Shown: positions 17,132 through 25,355 of the stretch, one piece after another
Layout of the letters: each line of letters starts with the position of its first letter
Position numbering within the stretch: position 1 is the stretch's first letter
Source of the DNA: Victivallales bacterium
GTDB lineage: Bacteria > Verrucomicrobiota > Lentisphaeria > Victivallales > GWF2-38-69
Length of the DNA stretch: 45,835 nucleotides
Assembly (NCBI GenBank): GCA_021733985.1
Contig: JAIPJT010000018.1
Location: 1 to 45,835 of the forward strand
Reading direction: 5' to 3'
Notes under the pieces: generated by a model
Told to the model about the DNA's origin: nothing
Seen by the model: the letters and a program-made list of their open reading frames with translations, nothing else
Database searches by the model: none
Position numbers and translations under genes: made by a program

Positions 17132-18504
17132 TATTTTTTTTTAGCTAAAATCAGCTTTTTCCAGGTAATTTTAACTTTATTTGATTCTAAATCCATCCTG
17201 CTAAGCCTTTGCTCTGCTTCTTTAAATCTGCGTTCATTTATTAATAACTTAATCGCTGCAAGTTTTTCCCCTTTTGGTCTAAGCTTACCCGGAGAAACAT
17301 ATGTAAACCGGAATATAAGCACGATGACTAATATTGAGGTTAGAGAAACCATTTTTCTGTTTTTCCAAAAACCGGCAATATACTGTAAAGTTATTCCTGA
17401 AAGTACGCAAAGCAAAGGCACAACCGGAATTCTGAAACGATAAAACATATCAAAAAAAATCATTGTCGCGGTATAGCATAAGCAAGACAAAAAGAACAAT
17501 AAAATATATTTGTTATATTTTACATAAAACAATGAAACAGCTGCAAATGCAATAAAAATATTAAAAGGGACAAATAAATATTTTAGTAAATAAATAATAT
17601 CTTTATGGGCATAAACAGAAAGACTGTTAGGTATTTCGTATGAAGAAATAAAATTACTTAATTGTAAAGGAATATTATTCAATATTGAAAATATAATATT
17701 TATAGATTTTCCAGAACTGAAAGCTTTGCCGTGATAAGCTGAGATTATGTTTGAAATGTGTCCCGGAATTAAAGCAAAACAATCATAAATAATATAATTA
17801 AATAAAGAGATTAAAATCAGTGGGATAAACGCTGTGATTACTCCGTATGTTAAGTACTTAATTTTTATAGAGCTTCTTATTTCTTTACAGAATAGAAAAA
17901 TTAGCGGTAATGCTACTACAGGGATAAAATTTTCTCTGCCTAAAATGCATAATGATGCAAATGCTCCAGAAAGCAAATAGTGTAAAAGCTTTTTACTTTG
18001 ATAAGCGTTTATAATAAAAAATAGAAAACAGATAAAACATAAAGCCAGCGGTGCAGCCCTTAAAAAACTAAGTGATATAAGAATAGCAGGAGCGTATAAA
18101 CAATAGAGAAACGCAGAAAGTAAAGCATAAACTCTTTTGACATTGATTTTTAATGAAATTGAATAGATGAATACAGGAATCAGAGAACAAACAGCAGTCT
18201 GAAACAATCGGGTGAGGACTAAATCACCTCCTGTTATAAGTATGGAAAAATAGAGGAATACTGTGTAAACATAAGAGTAATAATAATAAACTGAAGGCAG
18301 TCTTCCATAGTAAAGGTTTACTGCAGCGTCAAGCATACTTCGCTGGTCCATGCCTTCCAGCGGTATTCCAAGCAAGCCGTGCTTCCTGGCTTCAAAGAGA
18401 ATGCCGGTACTAATTCCCAGGCATAAAATATAAATTATAAGAGGGAAGAATTTATACTTCTGTTTTGAGAATTCTTTAATGTTAGCCCCTTTTATAAAAC
18501 TCAT
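17119..18504 (-). CDS. polytopic membrane protein, probable GT39/PMT-like glycosyltransferase
   Basis: 461 residues with about ten membrane helices. After the first helix a periplasmic-type loop holds G-M-D-Q-R-S-M-L-D-A-A, where the acidic residue lies at the place of the catalytic aspartate in ArnT/PMT-type transferases. The overall layout (loop, then repeated helices with R-A-A-P and C-I-L-G-R-E-N-F) resembles dolichyl- or undecaprenyl-phosphate-sugar transferases. The C-terminus ends in a charged helix of about 50 residues, with a TPR-like look (I-N-E-R-R-F-K-E-A-E-Q-R-L). It is the last gene of the minus-strand cluster, 22 bases after cobO. The substrate is unknown and the family call is moderate. 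Confidence 0.6.
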   Translation of the reverse strand: MSFIKGANIKEFSKQKYKFFPLIIYILCLGISTGILFEARKHGLLGIPLEGMDQRSMLDAAVNLYYGRLPSVYYYYSYVYTVFLYFSILITGGDLVLTRLFQTAVCSLIPVFIYSISLKINVKRVYALLSAFLYCLYAPAILISLSFLRAAPLALCFICFLFFIINAYQSKKLLHYLLSGAFASLCILGRENFIPVVALPLIFLFCKEIRSSIKIKYLTYGVITAFIPLILISLFNYIIYDCFALIPGHISNIISAYHGKAFSSGKSINIIFSILNNIPLQLSNFISSYEIPNSLSVYAHKDIIYLLKYLFVPFNIFIAFAAVSLFYVKYNKYILLFFLSCLCYTATMIFFDMFYRFRIPVVPLLCVLSGITLQYIAGFWKNRKMVSLTSILVIVLIFRFTYVSPGKLRPKGEKLAAIKLLINERRFKEAEQRLSRMDLESNKVKITWKKLILAKKKYQSP

Positions 18505-18526
18505 CTGTCAGCTCTGTGATTACTCT

Positions 18527-19060
18527 TTAAAACTCTATTCCCTTCTGTGCGGAAATTCCCTGCTCAAATGGATGTTTTACCGCATTAATTTCTGATACAA
18601 GATCTGCATATTCCTTTATTTTTTCAGGGACATTGCGGCCGGTCAGTATTATATGAAGCCATTTTTCTCTTCTTTTCAGCGTATATAAAACATCATCGAC
18701 ATCGATAGTATTATAATACATTGCGATGTTTATTTCATCGATAATAATAAGGTCGTAATCAGCTTTAAGAATATGTTCTTTTGCAAACTGCCAGGCTTTG
18801 CTGCACTCCTGTTTAATTTTATCTGTATTATTTTCGTCCCAGGTAAAACCGCTCCCAAAAGGTTTATAGTCTATCGGTAAATTGTATTTATTTATTACTC
18901 TTTCTTCGCCGGGCGTCCACTTACCTTTAAAGAACTGTACGATCAGCACTTTCCAATCCCAACCTAAAGCGCGAAACGCAACACCGAGTGATGCTGAAGT
19001 TTTACCTTTGCCATTGCCTGTATTTACTAAAACAAGCCCGTGTCTTTTTGTTTTCCCCAT
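18527..19060 (-). CDS. cobO: cob(I)yrinic acid a,c-diamide / corrinoid adenosyltransferase
   Basis: 177 residues of the CobA/CobO/BtuR family, which transfers an adenosyl group from ATP to cobalt(I) corrinoids. The P-loop is N-T-G-N-G-K-G-K-T-S-A (about residues 13-23), followed by G-V-A-F-R-A-L-G and V-Q-F-F-K-G; the second acidic strand is D-L-I-I-I-D-E-I-N. It ends with G-I-S-A-Q-K-G-I-E-F, typical of the family. It implies use of adenosylcobalamin, by salvage or synthesis, though no other cobalamin gene is in the window. It lies 22 bases after recR on the same strand. Confidence 0.92.
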   Translation of the reverse strand: MGKTKRHGLVLVNTGNGKGKTSASLGVAFRALGWDWKVLIVQFFKGKWTPGEERVINKYNLPIDYKPFGSGFTWDENNTDKIKQECSKAWQFAKEHILKADYDLIIIDEINIAMYYNTIDVDDVLYTLKRREKWLHIILTGRNVPEKIKEYADLVSEINAVKHPFEQGISAQKGIEF

Positions 19061-19082
19061 TATCGTTCTTTCCGATTAATCT

Positions 19083-19676
19083 TCATTTGTTCATTTCAGT
19101 TCTTCCGTTCATGGCTACTGAAATAGTTGCAGAGTTTGCGTAAGATATATCTGCTCCTGCCGGGATACCCCTTGCAAGAGTTGTTATTTTAACATCTTCC
19201 TTTTTAAGAACTTCAGATATATAAACAGCAGTAGCCTGTCCTTCAACATCCTGGCTTAAGGCAAGAACAACTTCTGTTATATCGCTGCTTTTAATTCGCT
19301 CAATTAGAGAAGCAAGATTTAACTGTTCAGCCTCTATATTGTTTAGCGGTGAGATTTTTCCACCCAATACATGGAAAACTCCTTTATAGCCGCTTTTGTT
19401 TATCGGTATTATATGACTGAATTCTTCAACAACACAAATGATATTTTTATCCCGTTCATGAGATGAACAAATTTCACAAATTTCACTTTCAGATATATTG
19501 CCGCATATTTTACATGTTCTGATTTGATCGGGGAGCTGTTTGATCTTTTGCCCCAAAGTTTCTACCTTTTCCGGAGGCCATTTTAGAATCTGAAATACTA
19601 TACGCTCAGCGCCCCGCTGGCCTATACCCGGGAATTCTTTTAAAATTTCAATTAATTCATCAATATACTTAGTCAT
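19083..19676 (-). CDS. recR: recombination mediator RecR
   Basis: 197 residues, the usual length. An N-terminal helix-hairpin-helix (F-P-G-I-G-Q-R-G-A-E-R), a C4 zinc finger (Cys55, 58, 67, 70) and a Toprim domain with V-V-E-E and D-V-E-G-Q-A-T-A are present. RecR works with RecO and RecF to load RecA on gapped DNA. The start ATG overlaps the ybaB stop by one base (TAATG), the conserved dnaX-ybaB-recR arrangement of bacteria. Confidence 0.96.
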   Translation of the reverse strand: MTKYIDELIEILKEFPGIGQRGAERIVFQILKWPPEKVETLGQKIKQLPDQIRTCKICGNISESEICEICSSHERDKNIICVVEEFSHIIPINKSGYKGVFHVLGGKISPLNNIEAEQLNLASLIERIKSSDITEVVLALSQDVEGQATAVYISEVLKKEDVKITTLARGIPAGADISYANSATISVAMNGRTEMNK

Positions 19677-20011
19677 TACTGTTCAAATAATCCTGATAAT
19701 CCTGGAATATTCATACCTCCGGTTACTGCAGCCATTTTCTTTTTAGACAGCTCTTTAGCTTCCTGTACTGCGTTACCCATCGCTACAGTTACCATATCTT
19801 CTAGTTTCCGGACATCGCCTGTGTTTACAGCTTCCGGAGAAATTCTTACTTTCTTTACTTCCATATTGCCTAAAAGTGTTACTTCGACCGCATTTTCGCA
19901 TACACCTTTTACTTCTGTTTCAGCGATTTCCTCTTTAACTTTGCCCATTTCATTTTTCATTTCAAGGGCTTTTTTCATCATACCGCTCATATCTCCGATT
20001 TTTCCAAACAT
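19676..20011 (-). CDS. ybaB: YbaB/EbfC-family nucleoid-associated protein
   Basis: 111 residues with the family's helix-strand-helix plan: an N-terminal amphipathic helix rich in Met and Lys (M-S-G-M-M-K-K-A-L), a central sheet with V-E-V-T-L-L-G-N-M-E-V-K-K-V-R-I-S-P, and a C-terminal helix ending in G-M-N-I-P-G-L. The family binds DNA and compacts or protects it. The gene is between dnaX (69 bases) and recR (one-base overlap), its conserved location. A ribosome binding site, AAGGAG, lies before the ATG. Confidence 0.94.
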   Translation of the reverse strand: MFGKIGDMSGMMKKALEMKNEMGKVKEEIAETEVKGVCENAVEVTLLGNMEVKKVRISPEAVNTGDVRKLEDMVTVAMGNAVQEAKELSKKKMAAVTGGMNIPGLSGLFEQ

Positions 20012-20080
20012 ATATATTCTCCTTTTATTTTATTGTTATTCTAAAGTTTTAGTTTTCTGGTAAAAAATTAGGAACATTTA

Positions 20081-21988
20081 TTATCCTCTGAAATCAACTA
20101 TTCTACCATTAAATTTTTTAATTATCTCTTTTACAAAACGATTTTCTTCAATTTTTTCTTTAACTTTGTTGAGATCTTTTTTCCTGATATTTTCAGAAGG
20201 AGTTGAAATGCCTTTTTCATAAATGATATTCAGTCTGAAATTATTTATACCGGTGATACGTTCTAAACATCTGTTTAAAATATCTTTTTTCTGCGAAACT
20301 CTTTTAGCCGGTACAGTTCCGAACTCCTCATCATAACATACAGTAATTGTACTTTTTCCAATATATTTGGGTATAGCCTTCTGAAGATAAAATTTTAATT
20401 GGGGCTGATTCAAATTTTCCATATCCATTATTAGTTTATGCCACAGTTTCTCAGGAGTATCTACTAAAGGTTGGCTGGAAGGAAGTGAAGTATCTTTTAC
20501 CTTTGCATTGCTGTCAGAGAGGGAAATATCAGATGTTTTTTTTGAGTCGCTAAGTTCACCCTTAATTTCAGCTGCAGCATTCTCTTTTGGGAAAGTTTTA
20601 TTTTTAACTGTACTTTCCGAATCACCCATTTTTTTATCATCAGTAAGTACCTTTTTTGGGTTAGAACTAATACCTTCAGCAACGGTTTTAGTAAGGTCTT
20701 TTATATCTCCGGCTTTAGCGCTTTTTCCGATCTCGTTATTTTTTAGGCCCGGACTCTTAGGTTGTTCTATATTTTCGGTAGTTTTTTTTTCTTTAGTTTC
20801 TGAAGGGGTTTGAACTTCAAGGTCTGACAGTTTTCCGGATTTTCGCAAAATGTTAATTTTTGAAAGAAGGTCATCAATTGTTTTTGCGCGGGCTTTTCTC
20901 ATAGCTTTAAGCAGCAGAGTTTCTATATAAACCTGTTTATTTATTGCATCATGTAAAAACTTTCCTGATGATGACAAAGTTTCCAGGAGACTTTGGATAA
21001 CTTTCAATGTAGTATTTTGGGCTATTTCTCTATATTTCTGAATAATATCCGAGCCAACTTCCAGAACACTATCGGGATTTTTAAGTAAAATACATATTTC
21101 TATCCCTCTCAGGTATTTTAAAATATCCTGGAACAGGTTATCTAAATTTTTCCCGTTTAGGGCCTGTTCATTAATCTCCATAATAACCTGCCCTTGTTCA
21201 TTATTAATTATTGAGCTAACCAGTTTATTTATTTTATCAGGAGCAGTCAGGCCGAATGTTTTCAGGATAAGCTCTTCGGAAATTTCGGTTTCTTCATCAG
21301 AAAAATGAAATGCTATCATCTGGTCCATTAGAGACAAAGCATCGCGCATACCTCCTTCAGCGGCTCTGGCTAAAGCCATTAGTGCTTTATCGGAAATTTT
21401 TACTTTCTCAGAAACTGCAACTTTTCTCAGCCTTTCTTCAATGAGGTTTTCAGGAATTTTCCTTAAATCAAATCTCTGGCATCTTGATAAAACTGTAGGC
21501 AGGATTTTGTGTACTTCTGTAGTAGCAAATAAAAATTTCACATGCCCCGGCGGTTCTTCAAGTGTTTTAAGCAGAGCATTCCAGGCCGGATTTGAAAGCA
21601 TGTGTACTTCGTCAATAATGTAGACTTTATACCTGCTTTTAACAGGGGAATACAATACTTCATCACGCAGGTTCCTTATATCATTAACACTGTTGTTGCT
21701 GGCACCGTCTATTTCAATAATATCAATATTGCTGCCTTCAGAAATACTTATACAAGATTCACATTCACAGCATGGATTCTCTACAGGAGCTTGTTCGCAA
21801 TTTAATGCTTTGGCAAAAATACGGGCAATAGTGGTCTTGCCAATCCCTCTCGGACCGACAAATAGATATGCATGTGCTGTTTTTCTGTTTATAAGTGCAT
21901 TTTGCAGCGTTCGTGTAATATGTTCCTGCCCGATCATGTCCTCAAAAGTTTTCGGACGCCATTTTCTGGCAAGCACCTGATATTCCAT
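20081..21988 (-). CDS. dnaX: DNA polymerase III subunit tau (and probably gamma)
   Basis: 635 residues, similar to full tau. Walker A is G-P-R-G-I-G-K-T-T (45-53), zinc ligands are Cys64, 73, 76 and 79, Walker B lies in V-Y-I-I-D-E-V-H-M-L, and sensor 1 follows in F-A-T-T-E. Domain III extends to about residue 375. A Lys/Ser/Glu-rich linker (about 390-500) leads to a C-terminal domain that would bind DnaB and the polymerase. Nine A residues in the linker at codons 400-403 may yield a shorter gamma-like product (see the separate entry). The TPR gene lies 21 bases upstream. The protein is the ATPase clamp-loader component. Confidence 0.96.
   Translation of the reverse strand: MEYQVLARKWRPKTFEDMIGQEHITRTLQNALINRKTAHAYLFVGPRGIGKTTIARIFAKALNCEQAPVENPCCECESCISISEGSNIDIIEIDGASNNSVNDIRNLRDEVLYSPVKSRYKVYIIDEVHMLSNPAWNALLKTLEEPPGHVKFLFATTEVHKILPTVLSRCQRFDLRKIPENLIEERLRKVAVSEKVKISDKALMALARAAEGGMRDALSLMDQMIAFHFSDEETEISEELILKTFGLTAPDKINKLVSSIINNEQGQVIMEINEQALNGKNLDNLFQDILKYLRGIEICILLKNPDSVLEVGSDIIQKYREIAQNTTLKVIQSLLETLSSSGKFLHDAINKQVYIETLLLKAMRKARAKTIDDLLSKINILRKSGKLSDLEVQTPSETKEKKTTENIEQPKSPGLKNNEIGKSAKAGDIKDLTKTVAEGISSNPKKVLTDDKKMGDSESTVKNKTFPKENAAAEIKGELSDSKKTSDISLSDSNAKVKDTSLPSSQPLVDTPEKLWHKLIMDMENLNQPQLKFYLQKAIPKYIGKSTITVCYDEEFGTVPAKRVSQKKDILNRCLERITGINNFRLNIIYEKGISTPSENIRKKDLNKVKEKIEENRFVKEIIKKFNGRIVDFRG
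20782..20790 (-). promoter_or_regulatory. dnaX: A9 slippage site within dnaX
   Basis: The coding strand has G followed by nine A and then CTACC, read as GAA AAA AAA ACT (codons 400-403). An added A, or a -1 ribosomal shift on A-AAA-AAA, gives AAC TAC CGA ... and a TAA after residue 410. A lost A gives CTA CCG AAA ATA TAG and stops after residue 406. Both products keep domains I-III and lose the tau-specific part. An A9 slippage site that makes gamma is known in Thermus thermophilus dnaX. Confidence 0.55.
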
Positions 21989-22009
21989 AGTAATAATCCT
22001 AATCTCTAT

Positions 22010-23404
22010 TTAGTAATACTTTTTTATTATCTTCCCAACGTCTTTATAAGTTGATTTTGTTGAATATATTTTTTTAAAACATTTTCCGGCATTTTCTTCA
22101 TCGCCGATTTTTTCAAATGAGATTCCAAGGTAATACAGTGCTTCAAGTATCTCTTCAGTTGTAGTCCTCTCTTCATTTAATACTTTTTTAAACTGGTCTG
22201 TTGCAATATCATACCGCTTCTTATTCAGAAAACACCTACCAAGATATATCAGCGACGGAATCCTTTTGTTAAGGTTCTGCTGTGATAACTGAAACTGCTC
22301 AATAGCAGATTCATAATCATTTTCATCCCAATAGACTTTACCAAGCTCAAAACGCAGCGTCATATCATTGGGGAATCTCTTAATCCTGTTCAGAACTTTA
22401 CTTTTATGTATTTCTTTAATCTGTTTATTAGCTTCTTCAATTTTTTTATTGATTTCTTCTTCAGAAGAATTGGTTTTTTTCTTTTCCTCTGTGAGCTGCT
22501 CTATTTGCTTTTCTATTTTTTTTATCTGTGCTTTTTCTATTTTTGAGTCGATAGTAATATCAAAAGCGTTTCTTACCTCCATCAATTTTTTGAATTTTTC
22601 AATTGCTTTATCATAGTTTCCGATATTTAAATAAATATTACCGAGTTCTCTTAAAGGTTTAATAGTCTCTCCGTTTTCCCTTAACTCATCTTCATAATAT
22701 TCTATCAGTTCTTTGACTTCATCTTTATCTTTAGCTACCCGCTCTTCTTCTTCAAGTCTGGCGCTTTCTTTTTTGCTTTTCAGTTTACTCTGAAATGAAT
22801 CGTCTTTATTTTCCCAGCTCCCGGTCTCCATAGTAGCCATTGCGCTTGCTTCTCTCATTTGCATCCTGAGTTTTTGGTCATTGGGTTTAAGGGCTACGAT
22901 TTTCTTTCTCACATCCAGCTCCTTATTCCCTAAACTGTATTTTCTATATTTCTCTGCAGCGTGTTTTAAAATATCTATATTCTCCGGAAATAGCTGGACA
23001 GCAAGGTCATAAGCCTCTACTGCTATAAAAGGCGCCTCCATCGCTTCCCCTATATCTGAAAGAACTTTAAGTCCGGAGGCAGTATAAATATTGATGGCCA
23101 GGGCATTTTCGATATTGGTATAAGCTTCCTTATACTTTTTCATCCTTTCTTTCATCTGGGCAATTTTTATTAATTTATTCTGTTTAATGCTTTTTAAAGC
23201 TCTCCCCATAAAACCGGGTTTTTCTTTTGCAAGTTCGTATTTTCTAAGTTCATTTCTTGCTTTAACGAACCCGGGTTCCTTTATAACTGCAGTTTTCATC
23301 AGTTCAATTGCATAATCAGGATTGTTGCGTTTAAACGCCTGTATAGCCTTCTGGTATATATTATAAATATTGTCGGGAATGTCTTTTATCTCTTTTGTTT
23401 CCAT
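22010..23404 (-). CDS. tetratricopeptide repeat protein
   Basis: 464 residues from the chosen start. The open frame runs further to 23491, but AAAGGT in front of ATG 23404 and the low-complexity Tyr/Ile extension before it argue for 23404. There is no signal peptide, so the protein is probably cytoplasmic. Degenerate TPR units occur at about 10-60, 85-170, 240-300 and 350-460 (for example Y-D-K-A-I-E-K-F-K-K and Y-E-S-A-I-E-Q-F-Q-L), with a charged coiled coil between about 275 and 330. It leads the dnaX-ybaB-recR group. The function is unknown; TPRs imply protein binding. Confidence 0.75.
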   Translation of the reverse strand: METKEIKDIPDNIYNIYQKAIQAFKRNNPDYAIELMKTAVIKEPGFVKARNELRKYELAKEKPGFMGRALKSIKQNKLIKIAQMKERMKKYKEAYTNIENALAINIYTASGLKVLSDIGEAMEAPFIAVEAYDLAVQLFPENIDILKHAAEKYRKYSLGNKELDVRKKIVALKPNDQKLRMQMREASAMATMETGSWENKDDSFQSKLKSKKESARLEEEERVAKDKDEVKELIEYYEDELRENGETIKPLRELGNIYLNIGNYDKAIEKFKKLMEVRNAFDITIDSKIEKAQIKKIEKQIEQLTEEKKKTNSSEEEINKKIEEANKQIKEIHKSKVLNRIKRFPNDMTLRFELGKVYWDENDYESAIEQFQLSQQNLNKRIPSLIYLGRCFLNKKRYDIATDQFKKVLNEERTTTEEILEALYYLGISFEKIGDEENAGKCFKKIYSTKSTYKDVGKIIKKYY

Positions 23405-23624
23405 GTTTACCTTTAAAATTAAAAAAATTGTTTTCCATTTATAAAGATATATTATATAATATGGTCTATATATATTGTAGATAATATACATTAAAAAATT
23501 ATTAAAACAAAGAACCGTAACATATGTTACAGGAAAAGAACTTATACAACTCTTGCTGTATATTTAATTTTTTTTATAGTTTAACTTGTTTTTCGGGAAA
23601 TATTGAACTGTTCAGGTTTTTTTT

Positions 23625-25355
23625 ATGAATATAAAAAATAAATTGATTCTTTCTCACATCCTTCTAATTCTGATTTTTGTAATATTCTGGATAAGTTATT
23701 CGTTTATAGGGTACAAAGAATTTCAGGAAAAAACGCAGTTACTTGCATATAATTCGCTGAAAGAATACTCAAACAAACTTTATAAGCTTACAAATAAATA
23801 TACAAAACCTTTCACTGAAGATTATATTAAACTGAAAACGAAGTTTTTAGCTTTAAAACTGTCAAAACTGATAATTGAAATAGAAAAAAAGGGCAAATCT
23901 ATTGAGGAAAATGAAGAGATTAACAGTTTAATATCTAAATTATTTTATGTTGGTGAAAATATTGTGGTCGGTTATTCCTATTTATTAAATAACAAATTAC
24001 AGATAATAGCTTCGCCGAATAAGAGTGCTTTAAGAACAGGAAAGCAGACCTGGAAAAATAAATTCCCGAAGCTGTATAATTTAATGGAGCGGGCAAAAAA
24101 GAATGGAGTAAGCCATGGTTACTATAAATTTTACGATATCAATAATAAAGGTGATATAAGTACAGTTGGTAAGAAGTATGGAGTAATTTCAAAAATACCT
24201 AAAACAAATTACTTTTTAGGCACCACTATATTTTTGAAAAACTATAATTTTTCTAAAAAAAAGCAGATAAAGTATTATGAAATGGAGGCAAGAAAAAAAG
24301 CGGAAAAAAAATTTGAGTTTCACTCCAGGTCGATACTTTTTGATATTCACTCCAAGACCGTAATCATCTTTACAATAATTTTTATTGTATTCATTTTTAT
24401 CAGTTACTGGTTCGCCAAAACAATTTCAAACCCAATACAGAAATTAACAGAAAAAGTTAAAGGTATAAATACTGAAAATTTGAACTTCTCAATGGGAAGA
24501 GATGAATATTATGGCACTACCGAGGTAAAAGAACTTTCAACAGCTTTTAAATTCCTTGGTGATGAACTGATGGAATATATGGATAACTTCAAACAGGAAG
24601 TATATCAGAGAAAACTTATAGACAGAGAGCTTGAGGTAGCAAGAGAAATTCAGGAATTCTCTCTGCCTAAAGTGATGCCCGGTTTCTCTAAACCTGAATT
24701 CGATATTTACGGGACAGTCAATCCGGCCAAAAAAATGGCCGGAGACTTTTATGATTTTTATTATTTAACAAAAACAAAAATAGCTGTAGTCATAGGAGAT
24801 GTTTCGGGTAAAGGAATATCTGCTGCATATTTCATGGCTAAAACACAAACGCTCATAAAAGCTTTCTGCTTAGAAGAAAAAAACGATCCTTCCCATGTAC
24901 TTACTAAAGTAAACAGTATTTTATCTAAAGATAATAAATCATACATGTTTGCTACTGTCTTCGTCGGTTACTATGACATAACTACCGGCATACTTACTTA
25001 CGCCAACGCCGGGCACCATGCAGCATTAAAATTAAAACAAAACAATACTATATTCGAATTCGGAGAACAGAGACGCCCCGCCCTCGGTTTTTTTGCAGAC
25101 GCAATATACGAAACGAAAACAGAACAGTTAAATCAAAATGAATTTTTTATTCTTTATACTGATGGAATATGCGAAGCTACTAATTCAGAAGAAGAGCTAT
25201 ACGGTAAAGTAAGACTGTTACAGAGCTGTACGAAGAACAGAAATCCAAATATCAAAAAAATGATAAGCGGAATAGTGAAGGATACTGTGGTATTTGAGGG
25301 AGAAACGTCACAGAGTGACGATATTACAGTGATTGGATTAGTTAGAGTAATATGA
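23625..25355 (+). CDS. membrane SpoIIE/RsbU-type PP2C phosphatase with HAMP domain
   Basis: 576 residues: a first membrane helix (about 7-28), an extracytoplasmic sensor of about 210 residues, a second helix (about 244-264), a HAMP domain (S-N-P-I-Q-K-L-T-E..., about 267-320), a short helix with A-R-E-I-Q-E-F-S-L-P, then a PP2C-like phosphatase domain (about 350-575). Metal-binding acidic motifs are M-A-G-D-F-Y-D, I-G-D-V-S-G-K-G, N-A-G-H-H and Y-T-D-G-I-C-E-A, with a final S-D-D-I-T. Such proteins dephosphorylate STAS anti-anti-sigma factors. A STAS protein is encoded at 43202 and is a candidate partner, although unlinked. The 3' end overlaps the convergent gene by 18 bases. Confidence 0.9.
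   Translation: MNIKNKLILSHILLILIFVIFWISYSFIGYKEFQEKTQLLAYNSLKEYSNKLYKLTNKYTKPFTEDYIKLKTKFLALKLSKLIIEIEKKGKSIEENEEINSLISKLFYVGENIVVGYSYLLNNKLQIIASPNKSALRTGKQTWKNKFPKLYNLMERAKKNGVSHGYYKFYDINNKGDISTVGKKYGVISKIPKTNYFLGTTIFLKNYNFSKKKQIKYYEMEARKKAEKKFEFHSRSILFDIHSKTVIIFTIIFIVFIFISYWFAKTISNPIQKLTEKVKGINTENLNFSMGRDEYYGTTEVKELSTAFKFLGDELMEYMDNFKQEVYQRKLIDRELEVAREIQEFSLPKVMPGFSKPEFDIYGTVNPAKKMAGDFYDFYYLTKTKIAVVIGDVSGKGISAAYFMAKTQTLIKAFCLEEKNDPSHVLTKVNSILSKDNKSYMFATVFVGYYDITTGILTYANAGHHAALKLKQNNTIFEFGEQRRPALGFFADAIYETKTEQLNQNEFFILYTDGICEATNSEEELYGKVRLLQSCTKNRNPNIKKMISGIVKDTVVFEGETSQSDDITVIGLVRVI

Noticed and set aside
20012-20080. possible SRP RNA or other small RNA between dnaX and ybaB
   Set aside because: Such RNAs occur near this cluster in some bacteria, but the 69-base gap has no matching structure.
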